This document shows, in pieces, positions 1 to 5,686 of a stretch of 7,076 nt of DNA. Positions within the stretch are counted from its first letter, which is position 1; every line of letters begins with the position of its first letter. A model generated the notes under the pieces. It was not told the origin of the DNA. It saw only the letters and a list, made by a program, of their open reading frames with translations, and made no database searches. Made by a program: the position numbers and the translations under genes. The DNA comes from Promethearchaeota archaeon (GTDB taxonomy: Archaea > Asgardarchaeota > Lokiarchaeia > Sigynarchaeales > SOKP01). The stretch spans positions 1-7,076 of the forward strand of contig SDNN01000152.1 in assembly GCA_004524425.1 (NCBI GenBank), written 5' to 3'.

Positions 1-57
1 ACAGTAGTGTTAGCATTTTGGATTACTTGGAAAAGAATACAGGAGGAAGGTGGTTAA
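1..57 (+). CDS. C-terminal end of a small membrane protein, probable symporter small accessory protein (partial)
   Basis: Reading frame 1 is open from the window edge to a TAA at 55-57 and encodes TVVLAFWITWKRIQEEGG. That is the end of a hydrophobic helix, then a basic stop-transfer patch (KR) and a short charged tail. Many SSS symporters are preceded by a roughly 40-60 residue single- or two-helix partner (the 'symporter small accessory protein' or DUF3311-type proteins), and those end in the same way: aromatic helix, then basic, then acidic residues. The stop lies 1 nt before the preferred symporter ATG at 59, and the symporter ribosome site lies inside this gene's last codons, so the two are probably translationally coupled. 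The identity is inferred from context and the tail only, because the start lies outside the window; it could be the end of another membrane protein. Confidence 0.55.
   Translation, partial: TVVLAFWITWKRIQEEGG
41..52 (+). promoter_or_regulatory. Ribosome binding site that decides the symporter start
   Basis: AGGAGG at 41-46 is followed by AGGTG at 48-52, both complementary to the 3' end of 16S rRNA. The ATG at 59 sits 12 nt after the first and 6 nt after the second. The GTG at 50 would lie inside or only 3 nt after the site and is therefore unlikely to be the start. This is the only strong Shine-Dalgarno in the window. It fits an internal gene of an operon, where translation cannot be leaderless. 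Confidence 0.75.
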
Positions 58-58
58 A

Positions 59-1708
59 ATGGCGTTGGAACAAGGTGCTGAAGTTTGGTTTTGGCTTGTA
101 TTGATAGGATATCTTGCATTCTTAGCCATTGCAGGATATTATGCGAAAAGAAAAACGAAAACTTTAGAAGATTTCATGGTTGCTGGTCGTCAGATTAGCC
201 CATTTTTAATAGGATTATCATTTGGAGTTACCTACTTTTCTGCAGTGATGATCGTGGGCGGAGGCCAATTCTCATGGTTATGGGGGTTAGCAGTAGTATG
301 GGTAGCAGCAATAGACGTGCTGGTAGGTGTCTTCATGGTTTTCGTATTTTTCGGAGAGAGAACGAAAAAATTAGGAGAGCATTTTGAATCAATGACAGTT
401 CCTCAATTCTTAAGTAAAAGATATGACGAGGAACGATTGAGAGCATTTACATCGATAGTAATTTTATTTTTCGAAACAATCTATTTAGTTTCAATTTACA
501 TGGGACTGAGCTTATTGATTTCAGTAATCATGCCGGGCAATCCATATGCTTATCCAATTGCAGTAGTCATTTGTGCCACGATTACTATCTTTTATCTTAA
601 TGTTGGAGGAGCTCATGGAGCTATATGGACCGATGCTGCAGAAGCAATTATAATGTTGGTTGGAGTGGTATTGATATTCATATTTGGAATAATAGCAGTA
701 GGAGGTTTCGACGGATTAACCAGTACATTAAGCCAAATTGAATCTTCAGAAGGATACCAGCCAGGAGCATTAACCACTGCTCTTGGAGTTGGAGGTATGG
801 GATTGATCGGATATATTTTAGTCACGAGCTTTGGCGTGTGGGGCATGCCACAAATGATCTCACGATTTTATAGCGCCGAACGAAAAAAAACTTTAAGATG
901 GGCCTTATTTGTCTCTTGTCTATGGGCTTTTATCGTTGCTGTATTTGCATGGTTTAATGGTGCAATTGCTAGAGCTTATTTCTATAGGAACGATAAAGCA
1001 AAATACAATGAGATAAACTCGGGACTTCCATGGAGGGTCGGTGAATCTGCAGTTCCAAATTTAATGGTTGCAGTTTTGCCTGTTGTTATTGCTGCTCTAT
1101 TTTTAGCTGCCGTGACCGCCGCTTCATTAACCACTGGTGAAAAAGTTATAATGATGGCTGCAAGTGGATTTTCCATTGATGTTTATCAAAGAAAAACTGG
1201 ATGTTCAGATGATAGAGCTTTATACATTACAAGAATCACGACAACTGTAGTAGTAGTTCTTGCAGTATTTTTAGCACTATTGAGAATTGGCGCGGTGCTG
1301 GCGCTGTGCATGTTCGCGTGGTCTGCAATGGCGGCCGTTATTTTAGTTCCTTATGTCTTCGGATTATTTTGGGAAAAAGGAACTGCAAAAGCAGCTTTGT
1401 ATTCTGGAGTCATTGCTTTGATCGCAGCCATATCTTGGAAATTATGCATGAGAGGATATGACGTCTTTTATGCAATAGGTGGTGCGGGAGGTCTTAGATT
1501 ATATGGACTATTATTCGGAGCAGCTAGGAGCGTTCCTATCATGAACACGCCCTGGCTTTCATTTGCAATTGGAGATATTCACGAATTCATCATATCCCAA
1601 GTTGCTGCAGTAGTTGCCTTCCCTGTTATTTCAAAGCTTACACAAGACTCCAAACCCAGTGATGAGTTCCTTAAGGAAATATTTGGAGTTATGACAGGCA
1701 GGACATGA
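59..1708 (+). CDS. Sodium:solute symporter family (SSS) transporter
   Basis: A 549-residue multi-pass protein with about 13 hydrophobic segments, the usual size for SSS (PutP/PanF/SGLT) Na+-coupled importers in the cytoplasmic membrane. Numbering is from ATG 59. Family marks in order: DFMVAGR at 38-44 before the first core helix; SFGVTYFSAVMIVGGG at about 54-69 (broken helix 1); GGAHGAIWTD at about 183-192, matching the classic GG-x-x-A-V/I-x-x-TD signature; and helix 8 with AALFLAAVTAASLTTGEK ending near 362, then SIDVYQR at 372-378. The usual helix-8 M-S-T-x-D/A-S Na2 segment reads L-T-T-G-E-K, so hydroxyls remain at T358 and T359 while the rest differs. The small upstream gene ends 1 nt before the start, so the pair likely forms one transport unit. 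The substrate cannot be read from the sequence; organic acids or amino acids are typical. A GTG at 50 would add three residues but clashes with the ribosome site. Confidence 0.93.
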   Translation: MALEQGAEVWFWLVLIGYLAFLAIAGYYAKRKTKTLEDFMVAGRQISPFLIGLSFGVTYFSAVMIVGGGQFSWLWGLAVVWVAAIDVLVGVFMVFVFFGERTKKLGEHFESMTVPQFLSKRYDEERLRAFTSIVILFFETIYLVSIYMGLSLLISVIMPGNPYAYPIAVVICATITIFYLNVGGAHGAIWTDAAEAIIMLVGVVLIFIFGIIAVGGFDGLTSTLSQIESSEGYQPGALTTALGVGGMGLIGYILVTSFGVWGMPQMISRFYSAERKKTLRWALFVSCLWAFIVAVFAWFNGAIARAYFYRNDKAKYNEINSGLPWRVGESAVPNLMVAVLPVVIAALFLAAVTAASLTTGEKVIMMAASGFSIDVYQRKTGCSDDRALYITRITTTVVVVLAVFLALLRIGAVLALCMFAWSAMAAVILVPYVFGLFWEKGTAKAALYSGVIALIAAISWKLCMRGYDVFYAIGGAGGLRLYGLLFGAARSVPIMNTPWLSFAIGDIHEFIISQVAAVVAFPVISKLTQDSKPSDEFLKEIFGVMTGRT

Positions 1709-1750
1709 TTTTAACCGAAATCAATCTTCTAAATACATAGAAGTACTCAA

Positions 1751-1785
1751 AATTTTTTCTTTTTTTTTATTCTATTTTCTTATTT
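1751..1785 (+). terminator. Oligo-T terminator after the symporter
   Basis: About 43 nt after the symporter stop, the + strand carries a long T-rich run: TTTTTT, then nine T's, then further TTTT blocks to about 1785. Archaeal RNA polymerase terminates at such U-tracts without needing a hairpin. No stable stem precedes it. Confidence 0.6.
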
Positions 1786-1820
1786 TCTCAGTTTAATCAA
1801 TTTCAATGATAATTAATTGA

Positions 1821-1841
1821 TAAAAATAAAAAGATAATTTT
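1821..1841 (-). terminator. T-rich terminator after the CoA ligase
   Basis: Read on the minus strand, the DNA just downstream of the ligase stop has T-rich blocks (CTTTTTATTTTTA). They are flanked by a 7-bp inverted repeat, ATCAATT at 1796-1802 and AATTGAT at 1815-1821. With the opposite T-run at 1751-1785 this makes a two-way terminator between converging genes. Support is compositional only. Confidence 0.45.
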
Positions 1842-1855
1842 AGAGAAAATGGATT

Positions 1856-3196
1856 TTATTTTTGTTGTTTCAGCATTTTCAACCAACCTTTATATCCATC
1901 TGGTCGATCTCTAATGTCTTGAAGACGTATTGCTTTTCCTTCTTGTCGGGGAAGCGTGCCTGGGTCAAAGGTGGTGACATTTATTCCTAAAAATGTAGCT
2001 TCACGCAGGTTTTTTTCAAGTTCTTCTTGCGCTTTAGCTTTATCAACACCAGGTTTAGCTTCTACGTTTACAGTAACAGTATCCATCACTCCAACTGTAT
2101 GATAGACGATTAAGTATACATCCGTGAAGTAATTAGATAGATTAAAAATTTCTTCTTCAATCATAGAGGGATAGACATTTACACCTTTTATAACATGCAT
2201 GTCATCCTTTCGACCTTTTATCCTATCCATCATAAAACCAGTTCTTCCGCACGGACATTCACTTTTATGTATGGCTGTAATATCACCCGTGCGGTATCTG
2301 AAAATAGGAATCGCCTCTTTATAGAGACTCGTCATAACGAGTTCTCCCGTTTCACCATAAGGTAATACTTCACCTGTTTCTGGATCAATAATCTCTGGAT
2401 AGAAATAATCAGACCATATATGAAGTCCGTTTTGTTCTTGACACTCTACAGTTGGTCCTGGACCATAACATTCCGTCATACCCCAATTATCATATGCTTT
2501 TATCCCAAGCCTTTCTTCAATAGTTTTTCTGGTAGATTCTGCCCACCCTTCAGCACCTAAAATGGCATACTTTAAGAAAAGATCGTCCTTTTTTATTCCT
2601 TCCTCTTCCATTACTTGAGCTAATCGTAAACCAAAAGAAGGAATGGCGTGAAATGAAGTTACTTTAAAAGTTTTAAAGAACTCAAGTTGCCGAGAGGTCA
2701 TGCCCGGACCAAAAGGAATTAACATTGCTCCCAATACGGTACATCCTTGAGCATAGCCAAAACCACCAGTAAATAGCCCGGCTGAAGTGGTGTTTTGAAA
2801 AACATCTTTTTTAGTCATTCCAATAGCCCCTAAATTGCGAGCACATAAATAACTCCAATCGTCAAGGTCTTTTTGTGTATAATAGCCACAGGTTGGTCGA
2901 TGCCCGGAAGTACCGCTGGTTGCATGCATCCGAATGATATCTTCTTTTGGCACGCATATTAATTTATCTGGAAACGCATCAAGGAAATCTTGTTTCGTGA
3001 GATAAGGTACTTTCTTAAAATCTTCAACACTTTTAATATCATCTGGAACTATTCCTGCTTCCTTATACCTTTTATTTAGTGATGGTATTGTGTCGTATAG
3101 TCGTTTTAAAGTCCATCTACCTCTTTTAATCCAATTCGTTTCCAATTCACTCCAAGGAGTTTTTTCTCTTTTTTCATCGAAGTAGTTATATTCCAA
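1856..3196 (-). CDS. paaK: Phenylacetate/aryl-acid CoA ligase (PaaK family, ANL superfamily)
   Basis: A 446-residue adenylate-forming ligase, close to the 430-440 usual for PaaK. Such enzymes turn an aryl acid such as phenylacetate, plus ATP and CoA, into the acyl-CoA through an acyl-AMP. Visible motifs: phosphate-loop HATSGTSGHRP at 91-101; DNWGMTE at 236-242; ECQEQNGLHIW at 251-261, typical of PaaK; RYRTGD at 300-305 with ribose-binding D305; CPCGRT at 314-319, the family's Cys pair; hinge DRIKGR at 324-329; KGVNVYP at 337-343; and LPRQEGK ending in the presumed catalytic K421. The loop has HRP where relatives usually have G-K/N-P. An in-frame TGA lies three codons upstream and the next Met is residue 90, inside the P-loop region, so TTG at 3196 is the only sensible start. 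No paa oxygenase or indolepyruvate oxidoreductase gene is nearby. A role in anaerobic aromatic amino-acid or aryl-acid metabolism is inference, and the exact substrate is open. Confidence 0.92.
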   Translation of the reverse strand: MEYNYFDEKREKTPWSELETNWIKRGRWTLKRLYDTIPSLNKRYKEAGIVPDDIKSVEDFKKVPYLTKQDFLDAFPDKLICVPKEDIIRMHATSGTSGHRPTCGYYTQKDLDDWSYLCARNLGAIGMTKKDVFQNTTSAGLFTGGFGYAQGCTVLGAMLIPFGPGMTSRQLEFFKTFKVTSFHAIPSFGLRLAQVMEEEGIKKDDLFLKYAILGAEGWAESTRKTIEERLGIKAYDNWGMTECYGPGPTVECQEQNGLHIWSDYFYPEIIDPETGEVLPYGETGELVMTSLYKEAIPIFRYRTGDITAIHKSECPCGRTGFMMDRIKGRKDDMHVIKGVNVYPSMIEEEIFNLSNYFTDVYLIVYHTVGVMDTVTVNVEAKPGVDKAKAQEELEKNLREATFLGINVTTFDPGTLPRQEGKAIRLQDIRDRPDGYKGWLKMLKQQK

Positions 3197-3211
3197 TGTG
3201 ATTCAACTCGA

Positions 3212-3243
3212 AAGTATTTAAAAAATATATAATAATTATATAG
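3212..3243. promoter_or_regulatory. AT-rich divergent promoter region (TATA-like boxes)
   Basis: This run is almost pure A/T. On the minus strand it reads TATATATT (3224-3231) and TTTTTTAAATAC just below, 20-35 nt before the ligase TTG, which would give a very short or absent leader and fits the lack of a Shine-Dalgarno there. On the plus strand the same DNA offers TTTAAAAAATATATAA, a possible TATA element for the methyltransferase; a start there would give a leader of roughly 110-130 nt. Confidence 0.45.
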
Positions 3244-3272
3244 ATGGTTTAATAAAAAGTATATTAAATCTT

Positions 3273-3356
3273 AAACATAATAATAATTAAATCTCTTCAT
3301 GGTTCTCATTCTTTCAAGAGAGGATCTTAATTATTTTGAGAAATCAAGTTATGTTT
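3273..3356. repeat. Nested inverted repeat in the divergent spacer
   Basis: Inner arms AATAATTAA (3282-3290) and TTAATTATT (3327-3335) are perfect complements. Pairing continues inward, with one-base bulges, through ATCTCTT (3291-3297) against AAGAGAGGAT (3316-3325), leaving a loop of about 18 nt. Outer arms AAACATAA (3273-3280) and TTATGTTT (3349-3356) are also perfect complements, separated from the inner stem by 1 nt on one side and 13 nt on the other. It could fold in the methyltransferase mRNA leader, be a protein-binding site, or be part of a small RNA. It does not match a tRNA or a riboswitch I recognise. Confidence 0.5.
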
Positions 3357-3381
3357 CTACCAATACCAGGTCTGTTGACAA

Positions 3382-4146
3382 ATGAATAAAAAAGATTTCT
3401 ATGAACAACATGCTAGTTTCAGTCATCGAACCATATCAGAGTATCATATTTCCCCTGGTATTAAATGCAAATTTGATACTATAAAATCATTCATTTCTTC
3501 AAAGTTGAAATTTAATACCGGAATAGATTTAGGTTCTTCTGGCAATTCCATTTTTCTCTTTTTGAAAAGTATTAAAAATAAATCATTTTTTGATTTGGCT
3601 AATTATCCCCTGAGACTATATAAATCAAAAACCTTTTGGCACCCGGTTAATGGAGATATGACTAACTTACCTTATAGAGATAATTCTTTTGAGATAATCA
3701 GTGCTTTAGACGTTTTGGAACATGTTGAAGATGATGAGTTAGCTATTTTCGAAATTCAGAGAACACTGAAAAAGAAAGGATTGCTGATTATAACCGTTCC
3801 TCACAGGAAAATTTGCTACTCTGATCAAGATCGAATAATCGGACATTATCGCAGGTATGATTTGGAGCAAATTATTGATTTGATGAAGAAACATAATCTC
3901 AAGGTTATAAGATCATTTGGAATATATGGTCCATTAATGAAGATATCAGAGATTCAAGCATCCCATCCTCAAAAAGTGGAAGAAAAAATATTAAGTTTAA
4001 GGTTTCTTTATGATACCAACAGCATGTTCCGCGCTTTCTGGAAGGTTATTGTCTATTTAGGTTCCAAAATCATGAAATTAGATGCTAAATATCATGGTAT
4101 CAAAAAGAACATGAATGTTGGGTTTATATTCATTAAGGTTTCATGA
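3382..4146 (+). CDS. Class I SAM-dependent methyltransferase (Methyltransf_11-like)
   Basis: A 254-residue soluble protein with a Rossmann-type SAM-binding fold. Motif I is TGIDLGSSG at 46-54, where the usual last G of D/E-x-G-x-G-x-G is N55. An acidic residue after strand 2 is at D71, and GDMTNLPYRDNSFEIISALDVLEHV spans 91-115, with the D-VLEH motif common in small-molecule, lipid and sugar methyltransferases. Strand 5 ends in LLIITVPH at 134-141. The stretch DRIIGHYRRYD at 150-160 recurs in methyltransferases found with glycan or lipid biosynthesis genes. The C-terminal 50 residues are basic with a hydrophobic patch (about 216-230), perhaps for membrane contact. There is no glycosyltransferase nearby, so the acceptor is unknown. 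The start has only a weak AGGT about 10 nt upstream; N-terminal FYEQHASFSHR resembles the family's usual lead-in. The gene converges with the zinc-ribbon gene, 41 bp away. Confidence 0.85.
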   Translation: MNKKDFYEQHASFSHRTISEYHISPGIKCKFDTIKSFISSKLKFNTGIDLGSSGNSIFLFLKSIKNKSFFDLANYPLRLYKSKTFWHPVNGDMTNLPYRDNSFEIISALDVLEHVEDDELAIFEIQRTLKKKGLLIITVPHRKICYSDQDRIIGHYRRYDLEQIIDLMKKHNLKVIRSFGIYGPLMKISEIQASHPQKVEEKILSLRFLYDTNSMFRAFWKVIVYLGSKIMKLDAKYHGIKKNMNVGFIFIKVS

Positions 4147-4187
4147 ATTTATATAATTAGTTTAATAAATGTTAATAATTAGGAGTT

Positions 4188-4592
4188 TTAATGAAGACTG
4201 TCCTTTTTTAACTTTTCAAATAAGTTTATGTACTCGTCGATGTATTTCTCATCATTAGTTTCTTCAATCTTCTCTACTAACTCAATTGACTTCTTTAAAC
4301 TGTCAGCTCTCCTTTTGATATGATTCATGAAGAATTCCTTGTTAAATTTTCCTTTGGATACATTCAATTGAGCTTTCATTTGGTTGATACTTTGTTCCAT
4401 TTTGTTTTCAACTTCAATTACTTTTTCAAACACGCCTAACATGAGCTCTTTTTTGCGTTTTTCTAATTGAATGCAATTATCACAGACAAGCTCTGATAAC
4501 TCATAGTTCTCTGGATTTTCTAGAAAAAACGGATTTTTACATCTTGAGCATATCGTTAACTTGACGTCCAGTTTTTTATTATTATTCCCCAT
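4188..4592 (-). CDS. Small zinc-ribbon and coiled-coil protein of unknown function
   Basis: I do not recognise the family. The 134-residue product has CSRC at 15-18 and CDNC at 37-40, a C-x2-C-x18-C-x2-C pattern typical of a small zinc ribbon. From about residue 41 to the end it is highly charged, rich in K and E, and predicted to be helical, with heptad-like spacing at roughly 46-75 and 90-130. There is no signal peptide or membrane segment, so it should be cytoplasmic. This architecture suits a nucleic-acid- or protein-binding adaptor, but no partner is evident. The ATG at 4592 has no Shine-Dalgarno, and the minus-strand TTTAATATA 26-34 nt upstream suggests a nearly leaderless mRNA. The upstream neighbour is the divergent TauE gene and the downstream one is the converging methyltransferase. 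The intact zinc pattern plus promoter argue for a real gene. Confidence 0.75.
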   Translation of the reverse strand: MGNNNKKLDVKLTICSRCKNPFFLENPENYELSELVCDNCIQLEKRKKELMLGVFEKVIEVENKMEQSINQMKAQLNVSKGKFNKEFFMNHIKRRADSLKKSIELVEKIEETNDEKYIDEYINLFEKLKKDSLH

Positions 4593-4617
4593 GATATAAT
4601 ATAAAAATAGATTTACC

Positions 4618-4626
4618 TATATTAAA
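4618..4626 (-). promoter_or_regulatory. Candidate TATA box for the zinc-ribbon gene
   Basis: On the minus strand this reads TTTAATATA, ending 25 nt before the ATG at 4592. With archaeal initiation about 25 nt downstream of the box centre, the transcript would start within a few bases of the ATG. That agrees with the absence of a ribosome site. Based on position and composition only. Confidence 0.45.
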
Positions 4627-4690
4627 GATTTTAGCCACAATTATTAAATCATTATTGAACCAAATTTAGAAAGCTAAGAAAGTAGATTAG

Positions 4691-4758
4691 AATAATTTAT
4701 TAGAACTATTTGATTGCCTTTCTCTTGTCAAGTGAAATTATAAAAGTTATAATAGGAT
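4691..4758 (+). promoter_or_regulatory. Candidate promoter region and weak ribosome site for the TauE gene
   Basis: Two TATA-like stretches lie here: AATTTATTAG (4694-4703), which would give a leader of about 35 nt, and ATTATAAAAG (4737-4746), which sits so close that initiation would fall at or after the ATG at 4762. The second Met codon, at 4777, would be usable in that case. AGGAT at 4754-4758 is a weak Shine-Dalgarno only 3 nt before ATG 4762 but 18 nt before ATG 4777. The choice between the two starts is not settled by the sequence. Confidence 0.35.
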
Positions 4759-4761
4759 TTC

Positions 4762-5580
4762 ATGTTTCAAGAATTAATGGAACTTATTTGGTATATCATC
4801 ATCATTTTAATCTTATTAGGATTCCTTGTTGGCATTGTAAGTAGTATCGCAGGGATCGGGGGAGGCGTCTTTTTTGTACCCATAATGACCTTAATTCTTT
4901 TATATCCGATAAATAAAGCGATTGATACTTCCACGTTCATCATTTTAATATCATCTGGGGTAGCATTTGCGGTATATTTGAAAGATAAGAAAATTGCGCT
5001 TAAACCAACGTTAATTTTTACAGCATTTTCTATATTGGGTTCCTTGACATGTACTCTTTTAACTTTTTATTTCAAATTTGACAATTCTCTCTTAAAGATT
5101 TTATTTGCAACAACTTTAATATTTGCTGGATTAAACATGATCAGAAAAGCTTTAACTTTTAGAAAAAGAACTAAAAATCAAGATATTGAAGAAGAAGACG
5201 ATTTCTCCTTAATGGATCATGATTACAGGTCTAATTTATTTAAGTCAATCCCTTTATTTTTCCTAGCGGGATTTGTTGCAAATTTGTTAGGCATTGGAGG
5301 CGGAGTGATCAACACTCCTGCATTAAATATAGTTTTAGGATACCCCATTCACAATTCTACTGCCATATCAACGGGAATAATCTTTTTCACTGCCATATTT
5401 AATACAATTATTAAGAGCATTTATGGAGAAATAGATTATATCGTGGGTATCTTTATTGCCATGGGTGCCGTTTTAGGGGCTGCGTTTGGTGCCAGAATTT
5501 CAAATCGCATAACAAAAGTGCATCTTCAGTTTTTAGTAGCCTTTATTCTTATCATTTTAGCAATTCGAATGTATTTTTGA
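4762..5580 (+). CDS. TauE/SafE family sulfite/sulfonate-type permease
   Basis: A 272-residue integral membrane protein of the TauE/SafE (DUF81) family, near the usual 250-280. It has the two inverted-repeat halves expected: GIVSSIAGIGGGVFFVP at 24-40 and GFVANLLGIGGGVINTP at 170-186, each followed by a helix starting with a small-polar patch (DTSTF at 55-59; HNSTAIST at 197-204). Eight hydrophobic segments can be counted, four per half. An acidic, hydrophilic linker (about 134-158, EEEDD) joins the halves and probably lies in the cytoplasm. Characterised members move sulfite, sulfoacetate, taurine-linked sulfonates or other small anions, usually outward, but no sulfur gene is nearby, so the substrate is open. 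A start at Met6 (4777) is possible because residues 1-5 lie before the first helix. The NRAMP-like gene follows on the same strand after 106 bp. Confidence 0.9.
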   Translation: MFQELMELIWYIIIILILLGFLVGIVSSIAGIGGGVFFVPIMTLILLYPINKAIDTSTFIILISSGVAFAVYLKDKKIALKPTLIFTAFSILGSLTCTLLTFYFKFDNSLLKILFATTLIFAGLNMIRKALTFRKRTKNQDIEEEDDFSLMDHDYRSNLFKSIPLFFLAGFVANLLGIGGGVINTPALNIVLGYPIHNSTAISTGIIFFTAIFNTIIKSIYGEIDYIVGIFIAMGAVLGAAFGARISNRITKVHLQFLVAFILIILAIRMYF

Positions 5581-5612
5581 AAATTGTTATAATGACCGCA
5601 TTAAGAAAATCA

Positions 5613-5640
5613 AAAACGTTTTATTTCTTCTACCTCTTCC
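5613..5640 (+). terminator. Possible pyrimidine-rich terminator between TauE and the NRAMP-like gene
   Basis: The palindrome AAAACGTTTT (5613-5622) runs directly into a pyrimidine-rich stretch, ATTTCTTCTACCTCTTCC. In archaea such tracts can end transcription. If active, it would separate the TauE transcript from the next gene, which has its own TATA-like element downstream. The evidence is modest because the T-run is interrupted by C. Confidence 0.35.
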
Positions 5641-5649
5641 TAAAATAGG

Positions 5650-5675
5650 AAATTATAACATTTCAAATATAAGGG
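5650..5675 (+). promoter_or_regulatory. Candidate TATA box and weak ribosome site for the NRAMP-like gene
   Basis: AAATTATAAC (5650-5659) lies about 27-37 nt before the ATG at 5687, the right distance for initiation a few bases upstream of the start codon. AAGGG at 5671-5675 is a weak Shine-Dalgarno with an 11-nt spacer, usable only if transcription begins earlier, for example by read-through from TauE. The 9-bp TGTTATAAT at 5585-5593 is an exact inverted copy of ATTATAACA at 5652-5660. Confidence 0.4.
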
Positions 5676-5686
5676 ATATTAGAATA

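Noticed and set aside
50..58. GTG at 50 as the symporter start
   Set aside because: It falls 3 nt after AGGAGG and within the second ribosome-site match; the ATG at 59 has normal spacing and follows the upstream stop by 1 nt.
613..846. Minus-strand open frame of 77 codons inside the symporter
   Set aside because: It lies antisense to conserved symporter helices, is rich in Pro, Ile, Asn and Thr as expected from reverse-complemented membrane codons, and has no ribosome site or recognisable motif.
982..1176. Minus-strand open frame of 64 codons inside the symporter
   Set aside because: It is antisense to the helix-8 region of a strongly supported gene, with composition mirroring the sense codons and no start signal.
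1709..1855. Small gene in the convergent spacer
   Set aside because: The spacer is mostly T-rich and A-rich tracts with frequent stops in all frames; terminator function explains it.
59..3196. Symporter and CoA ligase as one aryl-acid uptake and activation unit
   Set aside because: They are convergent with two terminators between them, so they are not co-transcribed, and the symporter substrate cannot be read from sequence.
3300..3330. GGTTCTCATTC resembling a tRNA T-arm
   Set aside because: No acceptor stem, anticodon arm or proper T-stem pairing could be built around it; it is better explained as part of the inverted repeat.
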